A stretch of 64,000 bases of DNA, from the NCBI RefSeq assembly GCF_002744715.1, contig NZ_KZ319368.1, forward strand, positions 372,001 through 436,000. Direction: 5' to 3'. Origin of the DNA: Marinobacter profundi. GTDB lineage: Bacteria > Pseudomonadota > Gammaproteobacteria > Pseudomonadales > Oleiphilaceae. The notes below the pieces were generated by a model that did not search any database, was not told where the DNA came from, and saw only the letters and a list, made by a program, of their open reading frames with translations. Both the position numbers and the translations under genes were made by a program. Numbering within the stretch: position 1 is the first letter of the stretch; each line of letters opens with the position of its first letter. This document shows, in pieces, positions 1-8,277 of the stretch.

Positions 1-429
1 GGCCTCGAACTCCCGCCCGTAAGCCAGATAATGATTGCGTACCGCAAAATACTGGTTGGTCGTGCCGATCACCGGAATCGTGTCGTTGGCGTTACCGATC
101 ACCACCGTAGCACTGGTAGTGAGCGCGGGGGCCACCAGGATGCCGTCGACCTCATTGCGGATTGCCTCCACATCGGCCAGTTCGAAATTCTCCGCATTGG
201 TTCGGACGCCACCGGGACCGCGCTGGGCCGTGCCCGGCATAACGAACAGCAGATTCGAACCGATGCTGGCAATCTGCTCGGTCACACTACGGGTGGCGGA
301 CTGTCCCAGATGCACCATCGCCACCACGCTCGCCACCCCGATTATGATGCCGAGGGTAGTCAGGAACGAACGCAGCTTGTTTCGGGCAATGGCCTGCACC
401 GACATCCCCATAGTATCCAGCGCCCTCAT
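1..429 (-). CDS. MacB/FtsX-type ABC transporter permease, N-terminal part (cut by window edge)
   Basis: Only the first ~143 codons lie in the window; the gene runs off the left edge. The product starts MRALDTMGMSVQAIARNKLR and continues into a hydrophobic segment (FLTTLGIIIGVASVVAMV). This is the usual N-terminal cytoplasmic helix plus first membrane span of MacB/FtsX-like permeases. The part after it (QIASIGSNLLFVMPG) matches the start of the periplasmic MacB_PCD domain. The ATG overlaps the stop of the ATPase gene upstream as ATGA, so the three genes form an adaptor-ATPase-permease operon. In the family, such permeases drive tripartite export of macrolides, peptides or lipoproteins rather than pump through a membrane channel. 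The substrate cannot be told from sequence. Confidence 0.85.
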   Translation of the reverse strand, partial: MRALDTMGMSVQAIARNKLRSFLTTLGIIIGVASVVAMVHLGQSATRSVTEQIASIGSNLLFVMPGTAQRGPGGVRTNAENFELADVEAIRNEVDGILVAPALTTSATVVIGNANDTIPVIGTTNQYFAVRNHYLAYGREFEA

Positions 430-1172
430 GGGATCACCTCCGCCGGCGTCCCGTCCCTGACCAGCTTGCCATCGGTAAAAAACAGCACCCGGTCGGCATA
501 CCTGGCGATATCGGGCTCATGGGTCACCATCAGAATCGTAATGCCCCGCTGCTCACGGATGGAGACCAGCTCCTTCATGATCTCCCCCGCCATTGCCGTA
601 TCAAGGTTCCCGGTGGGCTCGTCCGCCAGCAGCACTGGTGGTTCGGTCACCAGGGCGCGGGCAATCGCGATCCGCTGCTGCTGGCCGCCGGAGAGCTGGG
701 CCGAGGTCGCATGGGCCCGCCCGGCAAGGCCAACCGTTGCCAGCGCCTGCATGGCCAGCTGATGGCGCCGGGCTGGCTTCACCCCTTCATAAATCAGGGG
801 CAATTCGACATTACCCAGGGCACTGATTCGGGGTAGCAGATTGAAGCTCTGGAACACGAAACCCATGAAATTGCGGCGCAGCAGGGCCAGCTCATCCCGG
901 TCCAGGCCACCCACTTCCACCCCCCGGAACCGGTATGCGCCGGAAGACGGCACATCGAGGCAACCGAGAATGTTCATGCAGGTGGATTTGCCGGAGCCGG
1001 ATGGCCCCATGATGGCGACGAACTCGCCGGCTCGGATGGTCAGGCTCACACCGTCGAGCGCGCGTACCTCGGTCGCACCACTGCCATAAATCTTGTAGAT
1101 GTCCTGCATCTCAACCACAGCGGGCGGGAGGTGCATCCGGTCCGGCGTAGCGGTGTTACCAGCTTCGTTCAT
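426..1172 (-). CDS. ABC transporter ATP-binding protein, MacB/LolD class
   Basis: This 248-residue nucleotide-binding subunit carries a Walker A motif GPSGSGKST (about residues 56-64), the signature LSGGQQQR (about 160-167) and Walker B with LLADEPTGNLD (about 181-191). The NLD ending is typical of the MacB/LolD/FtsE subfamily. It should hydrolyse ATP at the inner membrane to drive the permease encoded next. Both ends overlap neighbours by the sequence ATGA (with the adaptor gene at 1169-1172 and the permease at 426-429), which indicates translational coupling. The N-terminal ~20 residues before the first conserved block are not conserved in the family. The next internal Met could be the real start, but the coupled ATG is favoured. 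Confidence 0.92.
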   Translation of the reverse strand: MNEAGNTATPDRMHLPPAVVEMQDIYKIYGSGATEVRALDGVSLTIRAGEFVAIMGPSGSGKSTCMNILGCLDVPSSGAYRFRGVEVGGLDRDELALLRRNFMGFVFQSFNLLPRISALGNVELPLIYEGVKPARRHQLAMQALATVGLAGRAHATSAQLSGGQQQRIAIARALVTEPPVLLADEPTGNLDTAMAGEIMKELVSIREQRGITILMVTHEPDIARYADRVLFFTDGKLVRDGTPAEVIP

Positions 1173-2419
1173 TGGCTGACCGCCGTCTGTATGCCGGTAA
1201 TCACCGCATCGCCCTCGGCCAACTCGTCGCCGGGCAGCTCGGTGTAGCGGCCATCGGAGGCCCCCGTCTGCACCACCACCCGGGCCGGCGCACCGTCACG
1301 CAGGACCCAGACCGTATTGCCGGGACCGGACCGGCTGCCACCGACCCGCGCACCAGGATGACCGAACAGCCCGCCACCACCGGTATCGCTCGCCGGTGGA
1401 GTGAAACGAAACGCCATGTTCGGCACCCGCAGCGCATCCTCGCGCCGGCCGGTTTCGATGGTGGCGGTGGCGGTCATCCCCGGTTTGAGCAAACCTTCGC
1501 TGTTGTCCACGGCCAGCACCGTGGTGTAGGTAACCACGTTGTTCTCGACTGCGGGGTAAAGATGAACCTTGAGCACTTCGGCGGAAAACTCCCGCCCGGA
1601 CCAGGCATCGACGGTAAACGTCGCGGTCTGCCCGGCCTCTACCATGCCAACATCCGCCTCATCCATGGAGACATGAAGCTCCATCGCTGTCAGATCCTCT
1701 GCCAACAGGAACAGCACCGGCGTCTGGAAGCTGGCCGCCACCGTATTGCCGGGTTCGATGCTGCGCTGCAGAACCACGCCGTTGATCGGTGAGCTGATCA
1801 CCGCCTTCTCCAATCGGGTCCGGGCCTGGGAAACCGAGGCCCCGGCCTGCCGCACCGACGCCCGCGCATAGGCCAGCTTGGCTTCCGCCCGCTTGCGGGC
1901 CGCCACGGCGGCATCCAGCTCCGCCTGGGCGGCGGTGCGTCGCTCGCGCAACTCGCTGACCCGCCGCTCATCGACCCGGGCTTCCTGCAAGGTAGCCTCG
2001 GCCTCCGCCACAGATGCCAGGGCCAGCGCACGTTGGGCCTCGGCCTGTTCCAGGGCTACTTCCAGCTCATCGGTTGCGAACAGCGCAAGCACCTGACCTT
2101 CGGTCACCTGGTCGTTCTCCTCCACCATCACCCGGGTAATCAACCCGGAGATCTCCGCGCCTACGGACACTTCGCTCTTTGGCTCCAGACTACCAGTGGC
2201 AGTAGCCGTCAGCACCATGTCACCCCGGTCCAGCAGGTGGGTCTGCCACTGCACCGCTCTGTTATCCGGCCACAGCCACCAGCCCGGGACGGCCACCGCG
2301 ATCACCACAACCAACAGCCAGGCCAGCCTGCCAGTCATGCCGCGCTTGCGCTCCGAGCGGATCACACGGTTGACCTCGGCCGCCATGGCCTGCCGGGACC
2401 TTTCGTTCTCATCTTGCAT
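1169..2419 (-). CDS. MacA/HlyD-family periplasmic adaptor (membrane fusion protein)
   Basis: The product has an N-terminal cytoplasmic tail, one membrane span (LAWLLVVVIAVAVPGWWLW), then a biotinyl-lipoyl-like half (SEVSVGAEISGLITRV). A long Ala/Glu/Arg-rich alpha-hairpin follows, then the second lipoyl half (AVISSPINGVVLQRSIEPGN) and a beta-barrel domain. This is the MacA order. It should link the inner-membrane ATPase-permease pair to an outer-membrane TolC-like channel. An in-frame ATG exists at 2473, but the ATG at 2419 is chosen because GGAG lies 6 nt upstream, giving about 416 residues. A Gly-rich loop near residue 355 (DTGGGGLFGHPG) is an insertion of unknown role. No TolC homologue is in the window. 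Confidence 0.88.
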   Translation of the reverse strand: MQDENERSRQAMAAEVNRVIRSERKRGMTGRLAWLLVVVIAVAVPGWWLWPDNRAVQWQTHLLDRGDMVLTATATGSLEPKSEVSVGAEISGLITRVMVEENDQVTEGQVLALFATDELEVALEQAEAQRALALASVAEAEATLQEARVDERRVSELRERRTAAQAELDAAVAARKRAEAKLAYARASVRQAGASVSQARTRLEKAVISSPINGVVLQRSIEPGNTVAASFQTPVLFLLAEDLTAMELHVSMDEADVGMVEAGQTATFTVDAWSGREFSAEVLKVHLYPAVENNVVTYTTVLAVDNSEGLLKPGMTATATIETGRREDALRVPNMAFRFTPPASDTGGGGLFGHPGARVGGSRSGPGNTVWVLRDGAPARVVVQTGASDGRYTELPGDELAEGDAVITGIQTAVSQ

Positions 2420-2616
2420 CAACTTCTCCATGCGGGCCGGGGTTACATACGCCTCGAACTTGAGACACATCAATACCTGAATCGCTGTCCAGCTTCTATA
2501 TTGGCTGTACAGAGCGTGTATTTCTTGGCCAATCTGCCGGTGCCACTAACGCATCTGCCCACAATATTTATCAAGGCTTGGCCACATGGCCAACAAAAGC
2601 CAGGGAGATTTGAATT

Positions 2617-5600
2617 ATGGGTAGTAGATTTCCTGGATCCGTCATACCAGGCATCCTGGCTGCGGGCCTGCTAACAACATTGGCCGGCTGCAGTGGCAGC
2701 GACAACGACGCCTCGCTGGGTACGCCCCAGGGTGAGGCCATCGTCGAGGCATTCCTGACCGAAAAAGTCATCCAGATTGGCGGTGCCACTACGGCAGCAG
2801 CCCGCGCCGAGATGGGTGAGACTGACTGGGCGGTGTACAACATGGCCAATCGGTTGGCGATCACCCCCATCCAGACCACCGCCGGAGCGGTGCACGAGAT
2901 TGAACTCGAGAGCTTCATCCAGGACGTTCTGGTAGTTCCCTATGGGGGGCGATTTTATGCGCTGGCTGCGGTCCGCGAATCAGGCATAGCCGTGGTGGAC
3001 ATCACCGATCCGGCTGCCATGCAGGTGTTGCACACCACCCCCGTCAATTATTACCAGGACAACATTGTTTACGCCGAGGGCGGCGGCGACCTGGTAACCG
3101 ACGTGATCATCGAAGGTCACGGCTTCATCAAGTCTCTGGAAACCGACGGCACTGACCTGTGGATTGCCAACGAGAGTTACGGGATCCATCGGGTGCCGTT
3201 GGCAAACGTGATTACGGCCGCTCCCGTTCTCGAAGCGGACGGCACGCTCCAGATCGACCCCGCGGCGGAGGTTTATACCCTGCAGTACGCCGGCGAACAT
3301 CCGTGGGGCGCACCGGCCGATCTACAACTGCATACAGACGTTGATGGCAATGTCCGATTGTATGCCGCCATCGGCTTCCTGGGGCTTGGCATCTACAACC
3401 CGGCCACTCTGGAGCGCGTGGGGTATTACAACCTGTATACCGACACCAGCGTTACCGAGGACTGGTTCCTCGCCATGGACGTGACAACAGAAGTGGTGGA
3501 TCCGGCAACGCATATCGATCCCTTTACCGGCATGCCCAACTATAACCAGGCTTCCTTTGAAATCCAGGACGTCTGGCACGGCGGACTCGATGCACCCACC
3601 CCCTGGGCGGATTTTGACCGCTACGGCAAGTATTACTACAAGGCCAACAAGCTGGATGTTGAAACCTACACCTCCGGCAGCGGCGAGCGGACCACGGTTT
3701 ACCTGGCCTATGGTCTTGGCGGCCTGGTCGCCGTTGATGTGGCCGCTCCGGACACGACCACGGGCCAAGTGGCCACCAGCTATCTGGGTTATGCCCCGGC
3801 AGTACCGGCCCATGGTCCGGACGAACCCACCGGCGAGCAATCGCAAAGCCTGTTCCCCTATTTCGGGGTGGGCATGCTCAAGGAGGCGGGTGTCATTGAC
3901 GTTGAGGTCGATACCGCCAACAACCGGGTGTTCTACGCGGACCATTTCGCGGGCCTGGTCGCCCTGGACGGTGCCCAGACTCCGGAAGCCAGCTGGCAGC
4001 AAGGCGCCGGTGGTTTCGATAACGACCTTTTCCCCGACCGGCTGCACTGGCCAGACTACGAGTTCGTCACATCCTACGACATGGGCGCCTGGGATCCCGA
4101 TGACAACGAATCCCTGCCCCTCTGGATGTACCAGGCGCCCAGCCTGCTGGTCACCGGTGAGGTCAGCGGCCACGGTAACGCCCTGTTTCTGATGCCCACA
4201 CTCAGCGACACTACCGGCGCTGTGGATGTGGTCCAGGCCACCGGTGCCGGCGGACTCAATTTCATGGACCTGGGCGTTCTGGACCCGGCCGAGACTGATA
4301 TGAGCACCAAGTTCACGGTTCCGGCCTATTTCGCCAGCACCAGTGAAACCTATGCCGCACCGGATGGCACGCCAACCAGCCCCCTGGCGGTGGGCCACAC
4401 CCAGGGTGTGGCCACATCCCCGCAATATCTCTACATGGCTGACGGCCCCCACGGCATGAGCGTCTGGCAGATTGCGGACGCCGACGGAAATGCCCTGGAT
4501 GAACCTCACGTGGTAGCCAACACCGTGGTGGACGAATACGCCGTGGATAATCCCGATGGCACCACCATTTACCCGACCCCTCACGCCTACAACGTGATCC
4601 TCGACGGCGAAGCTGGCCTGGCCTACGTCATGTCCCAGAGCCTGGGTCTGCGACGGGTGGATATCAGTGGTGCTGAGACCGGCCAGGGTGCCCCGGGTAC
4701 CCCGCTGCTGCTGACACCGCAGCCGGCGGACTTCTTCGAACACAATCTGGATTCCGGTTCCTACGGCGGCATCAGCCGGCAGGATCACGCCTATGACGTG
4801 GACTTCCATGGCAACTACGCGGTGGTCGCCGATGGCAGTAACGGACTGACCGTGTACGACACAACCATGAATCCCGCCGATGGCAGCGGCGCCCACATGG
4901 TTGCCAACCTGGGTTCCGCAACCGGCAACCCGTTGCTGGGGCGGGCTTCCGGCGTCGAACTCTGGACCAACCCCGGAGGCGACAAGGTGTATGCGTTCGT
5001 CGCAGCCGGCCATTCCGGCATCGCGGTGGTCGACATGACCGGGCTACTGGTGGATGGCGTGACCCCGGGCATGGAACTGGTCAAGATCTTCCAGCCGATC
5101 AAGATTGAGGAGGAGCTGGACGGCAGCGTGCACATCGGCAAGGCGGACAGCCGCAGCGTGGATGTTGACGTGGTGGGCGAGCATGCCTATTTCAGCTACG
5201 GAGGCTTTGGTTTGCTTGCCTACCGCATTGACGACCTGCTGGCCCCCCTCCCCGCAGGTGTTGAGGCCAACAAAATCTGGACCATGGGCGGCGGCGGGTA
5301 CGACTACCGCCCCGAGGCGGTCGCCCAGTACCGCCTTCAGGCCGAACCCGGCCTGGAAGATTCCGACCCGGAAGCACTGTACATGACGCCCCAGTATTTC
5401 CCGGCAGATACCCTGCTGGTCGACGGTGACGGCCAATGGTACACCCTCGACGAACCACGGCTGTTGTTCTACGTGGCCTACGGTGAAGCGGGGGTTGCCA
5501 AGCTGGACTGGAGCGAACCGGCCAACCCGGTGCTGATGGAGCACCAGCAAACCGTCGGCGAAGCGACAGGAACCGCAATTGCCCATGGCCGGGTCTATGT

Positions 5601-5640
5601 GGCTGACGGCGGCGGTGGCCTGGTGATCTTCCGCCAATAA
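2617..5640 (+). CDS. large LVIVD-repeat (beta-propeller-like) lipoprotein, function unknown
   Basis: This 1007-residue protein has an N-terminal signal and a lipobox ending LAGC at about residues 22-25, followed by SGSDND, so it is predicted to be a lipoprotein. The body contains many blocks of the LVIVD type, such as SGIAVVDITDPAAMQVLHT, GLVAVDVAAPDT, GLTVYDTT and GIAVVDMTG, spread over the full length. LVIVD blocks usually form propeller blades. There is no catalytic motif I recognise. The ATG has GGGAGA about 8 nt upstream. The gene stands alone, divergent from the MacA-like operon and convergent with ompW, with a bidirectional hairpin at 5661-5684. The protein is acidic and Asp/Gly-rich, as expected for an exported protein of a marine bacterium. 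A role in surface binding or matrix is a guess only. Confidence 0.75.
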   Translation: MGSRFPGSVIPGILAAGLLTTLAGCSGSDNDASLGTPQGEAIVEAFLTEKVIQIGGATTAAARAEMGETDWAVYNMANRLAITPIQTTAGAVHEIELESFIQDVLVVPYGGRFYALAAVRESGIAVVDITDPAAMQVLHTTPVNYYQDNIVYAEGGGDLVTDVIIEGHGFIKSLETDGTDLWIANESYGIHRVPLANVITAAPVLEADGTLQIDPAAEVYTLQYAGEHPWGAPADLQLHTDVDGNVRLYAAIGFLGLGIYNPATLERVGYYNLYTDTSVTEDWFLAMDVTTEVVDPATHIDPFTGMPNYNQASFEIQDVWHGGLDAPTPWADFDRYGKYYYKANKLDVETYTSGSGERTTVYLAYGLGGLVAVDVAAPDTTTGQVATSYLGYAPAVPAHGPDEPTGEQSQSLFPYFGVGMLKEAGVIDVEVDTANNRVFYADHFAGLVALDGAQTPEASWQQGAGGFDNDLFPDRLHWPDYEFVTSYDMGAWDPDDNESLPLWMYQAPSLLVTGEVSGHGNALFLMPTLSDTTGAVDVVQATGAGGLNFMDLGVLDPAETDMSTKFTVPAYFASTSETYAAPDGTPTSPLAVGHTQGVATSPQYLYMADGPHGMSVWQIADADGNALDEPHVVANTVVDEYAVDNPDGTTIYPTPHAYNVILDGEAGLAYVMSQSLGLRRVDISGAETGQGAPGTPLLLTPQPADFFEHNLDSGSYGGISRQDHAYDVDFHGNYAVVADGSNGLTVYDTTMNPADGSGAHMVANLGSATGNPLLGRASGVELWTNPGGDKVYAFVAAGHSGIAVVDMTGLLVDGVTPGMELVKIFQPIKIEEELDGSVHIGKADSRSVDVDVVGEHAYFSYGGFGLLAYRIDDLLAPLPAGVEANKIWTMGGGGYDYRPEAVAQYRLQAEPGLEDSDPEALYMTPQYFPADTLLVDGDGQWYTLDEPRLLFYVAYGEAGVAKLDWSEPANPVLMEHQQTVGEATGTAIAHGRVYVADGGGGLVIFRQ

Positions 5641-5660
5641 ATCCCCAACACAAGAATCAA

Positions 5661-5686
5661 GAAGGCCGGAGATTTCCGGCCTTCTT
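5661..5686. terminator. bidirectional intrinsic terminator between lipoprotein gene and ompW
   Basis: A perfect 10-bp stem (gaaggccgga / tccggccttc) encloses a GATT loop between two convergent genes. The T-tract is short (cttcttc), so termination may be moderate. Confidence 0.7.
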
Positions 5687-5710
5687 CATAGCAACTCCGG
5701 CAACTCCGGC

Positions 5711-6364
5711 TCAGAATCGGTAACCAACTCCCAGCGAGAAGACGACCGGATCAATCTCCATTTCGACGGTCTCATTTATGGCTCCGGAGAATTGGGCGTC
5801 CGTGTCCAGCAGGGTATAGCGAATATCGAAATTGACCAGCACCGGCGTACCGAAGTCCAGCTCCACACCCGCAAGGAAGGTGGGGTCGAACGTGCTGTCG
5901 AGATTGACGTCCAGGCCGGATAGCCGGGCGTTCTCATCATAGAACTTGTTGAACGCAACCCCGGCGCCCAGATAGGGCGTAACCGCCGAGGGATCCTGAA
6001 TGTACAGGTTCAGGGTCAGGTAGGTGGGAACATATTTGACGTCGCCTATGTTGCCGATACCCAGATCTTTCAGCCGGGCGTTACCCTCAAGATTCGGTGA
6101 GTACGGCAGCGACGAACTGATTTCAGCCGCCGCATAATCCGTGAAAAACCAGGCCACCGAACCACTCAGGGTCACGTCGCTGTCCAGCCGGACAGCGCTG
6201 CGCGATATGCTGGAGAAGCTTTCACTCCCGGTGTCCGGGTCCATGGCACTGACGCCCGCCCGCACCAGCAGGTCACCCGCAGCCCCATGGGTCTGCGTGG
6301 CCAGCACCATGCCCAGCATAGAAATCCCGACGCGGAACACACCTTTTACTGAATATCCCTTCAT
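5711..6364 (-). CDS. ompW: OmpW-family outer membrane protein
   Basis: The product is about 217 residues with a 28-residue signal peptide ending THGA. The mature part starts with the family pattern GDLLVRAGVSAMDPDTGSE. It then shows alternating beta strands (WFFTDYAAAEISS, YLTLNLYI, TPYLGAGVAFNKFYDENA, VLVNFDIRYTLLDTDAQF) and ends in GYRF, the aromatic C-terminus read by the BAM complex. OmpW proteins are eight-stranded barrels with a hydrophobic lateral path, linked to uptake of small hydrophobic compounds. The start at 6364 is chosen over an in-frame start at 6403 because GGAGAGG precedes it by about 6 nt and a proper signal peptide begins there. Confidence 0.9.
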   Translation of the reverse strand: MKGYSVKGVFRVGISMLGMVLATQTHGAAGDLLVRAGVSAMDPDTGSESFSSISRSAVRLDSDVTLSGSVAWFFTDYAAAEISSSLPYSPNLEGNARLKDLGIGNIGDVKYVPTYLTLNLYIQDPSAVTPYLGAGVAFNKFYDENARLSGLDVNLDSTFDPTFLAGVELDFGTPVLVNFDIRYTLLDTDAQFSGAINETVEMEIDPVVFSLGVGYRF

Positions 6365-6463
6365 AATGCCTCTCCAGGAGAAGGTCGGTTGACGGGTAAA
6401 CACGCCGCTCTCTAGAGTTTAGACGAGTTCAGACCAACAACAGTGCAACGGAGACTTCGACGG

Positions 6464-7336
6464 ATGCCAAACCTTGAGCCCGCACAGGTGGGGCTGCGGA
6501 CCCGGCTGTTCAAACTGCTTTTTGAATCCGACAGCCGCGCGGCCAAGGCCTTCGATATTGGTCTGGTGACATTAATTTTCCTCAGCGTTGGCATCGTCAT
6601 GCTGGACAGCATCGAACGTTACCACCAACGCTTTAGTGACCTGTTTTTCTATACGGAATGGGCCATCACCGTTCTTTTCACCATCGAGCTGGTCCTGCGG
6701 ATTTACTGCCTGCAGAAGCCCTGGCTCTACCTGAAAAGCTTTTACGGCATCATCGATCTGCTGGCCATCCTGCCATCGTGGCTGACCTTGATCGTACCCG
6801 GCTCCCAGACACTGATCGTCGTCCGGTTGCTGCGGGCGTTGCGGCTGTTCCGGGTGCTGGACATGATGATTCTGGAGGGCGAGAAAAGGCTGCTGCTGGA
6901 TGCCCTCATCAGGAGCCGACACCAGATACTGCTGTTTTTGTTCACGGTGCTGATGGTCGTAACCATCTTTTCCTCTGTCCTTTATCTGATTGAGCCGGCA
7001 GAAGCCGGCTTTACCAGTATCCCGACGGCCATTTACTGGGGCATTGTCACCCTGACAACCGTCGGTTACGGCGACATAACACCTGTCACCCCACTCGGCC
7101 AGTTTATCTCGGTAGCGATCATGCTGACCGGCTACTCGATCATCGCGCTACCCGTCGGTGTCTTCTCCGCGGAGGTCATCCGTGCCCTGCGTGAAGAGCG
7201 CTATTCCCGTGAAGCCTGTCCCGGCTGCGGCAGGGATCACCACGAACGGGATGCACGCTACTGCAAATTCTGCGGAACCTGGCTGGATGAAGACACCCTT
7301 GATCCCCGCCATAAAACAAAAAGCCCCGAAGCCTGA
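6464..7336 (+). CDS. voltage-gated-type potassium channel with C-terminal zinc ribbon
   Basis: This is a six-transmembrane ion channel of about 290 residues. It has an S4-like helix with spaced arginines (VVRLLRALRLFRVLDM), a pore helix and selectivity filter TLTTVGYGDITP near residues 196-207, and S6 (FISVAIMLTGYSIIALPVGVFSAEV). A short cytoplasmic tail follows with two CxxC pairs (CPGCGRDHHERDARYCKFCG, about residues 251-270), a zinc-ribbon-like knuckle. The filter predicts K+ selectivity. An upstream GTG at 6443 could add seven residues; the ATG with GGAG about 10 nt upstream is preferred. It is divergent from ompW and ends inside its own terminator. Confidence 0.88.
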   Translation: MPNLEPAQVGLRTRLFKLLFESDSRAAKAFDIGLVTLIFLSVGIVMLDSIERYHQRFSDLFFYTEWAITVLFTIELVLRIYCLQKPWLYLKSFYGIIDLLAILPSWLTLIVPGSQTLIVVRLLRALRLFRVLDMMILEGEKRLLLDALIRSRHQILLFLFTVLMVVTIFSSVLYLIEPAEAGFTSIPTAIYWGIVTLTTVGYGDITPVTPLGQFISVAIMLTGYSIIALPVGVFSAEVIRALREERYSREACPGCGRDHHERDARYCKFCGTWLDEDTLDPRHKTKSPEA

Positions 7337-7353
7337 GGCTCCGGGGCTTTTTT
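7321..7353 (+). terminator. intrinsic terminator overlapping the channel gene stop codon
   Basis: The stem agcccc/ggggct is extended by gaagcc/ggctcc with one mismatch and has a TGA loop, followed by TTTTTT. The loop TGA is the stop codon itself, so the left arm is coding sequence. It lies between convergent channel and fpr genes. Confidence 0.85.
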
Positions 7354-7384
7354 GCCGGGCTATCCAGTGGCCCAAGAGCAATAA

Positions 7385-8155
7385 TTACTGCTCGACAAAC
7401 GCCCGCTCGATCACATAGTGCCCCATCTCGCCACCGCGGGCTTCCTTGAAACCGAACTTGTTGAGAATGGCGCAGGTATCCTTCAGCATGCTGGGACTGC
7501 CACAGATCATGAACCGGTCGTTGTCCAGGTCAAACTCCGGCAGGCCGAGGTCCCGGGTGATCTTGCCGCTTTCCATGGCATCCGTCAGACGACCCTGGTT
7601 GCGGAACGGCTCACGGGTCACAGTCGGGTAGTACAACAGCTTGCCATCGACCATTTCACCGAAAAACTCGTTATTGGGCAGCTCTTCAATGTCCTTCTGA
7701 TAGGCCAGCTCGGACACGTAGCGCACACCGTGGGTCAGGATTACCTTGTCAAACGCTTCGTAGACTTCCGGATCCTTGATGATGCTCATGAACGGCGCCA
7801 GGCCGGTGCCGGTACTGATCAGCCACAGGTTCTTGCCGGGCAGCAGGTTGTCCAGCACCAGGGTGCCGGTGGGTTTGCGGCTCACCAGAATCTCGTCACC
7901 CACCTGGATTTTCTGCAGCCGGGAGGTCAGCGGGCCGTCGGGAACCTTGATGGAGAAGAACTCCAGCTCCTCCTCGTAATTGGCGCTGGCGATGCTGTAG
8001 GCGCGCATCAGCGGCTTGCCATCGGTTTCGAGGCCAATCATCACAAAATGACCGTTCTTGAAGCGCAGCCCCGGATCGCGGCTGGTCTTGAAGCTGAACA
8101 GGGTATCGTTCCAGTGGTGAACGCTGGTGACTTTTTCTTTGATCAGATTGCTCAT
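7385..8155 (-). CDS. fpr: ferredoxin/flavodoxin-NADP+ reductase
   Basis: This 256-residue FAD enzyme moves electrons between NADPH and ferredoxin or flavodoxin in the cytoplasm. The FAD-binding motif RAYSIAS is at about residues 51-57, the phosphate-binding STGTGLAPF at about 113-121, and the NADP-side motif MICGSPSMLKD near residue 220. The C-terminus VIERAFVEQ matches the subclass found in Pseudomonas and relatives, where the last residues contact FAD. A divergent LysR regulator of the FinR type lies 122 bp away. In Pseudomonas FinR activates fpr under oxidative stress, so the same circuit is likely here. It terminates opposite the channel gene. Confidence 0.95.
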   Translation of the reverse strand: MSNLIKEKVTSVHHWNDTLFSFKTSRDPGLRFKNGHFVMIGLETDGKPLMRAYSIASANYEEELEFFSIKVPDGPLTSRLQKIQVGDEILVSRKPTGTLVLDNLLPGKNLWLISTGTGLAPFMSIIKDPEVYEAFDKVILTHGVRYVSELAYQKDIEELPNNEFFGEMVDGKLLYYPTVTREPFRNQGRLTDAMESGKITRDLGLPEFDLDNDRFMICGSPSMLKDTCAILNKFGFKEARGGEMGHYVIERAFVEQ

Positions 8156-8277
8156 GCCGTGCTCTCGCCTGTTCTGAAAACGTGTTTCAAGTTGCAGTAA
8201 TGAATTGAATAAATTCTAACCCGCAGCTAACCTATCGACAAAATGGGATATTCTCATAACCTTATTCGGTTGGATCG

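Noticed and set aside
3322..5013. 563-codon antisense frame in the LVIVD lipoprotein gene
   Set aside because: It is a shadow of a Gly/Asp/Val-rich gene; no ribosome binding site or motif.
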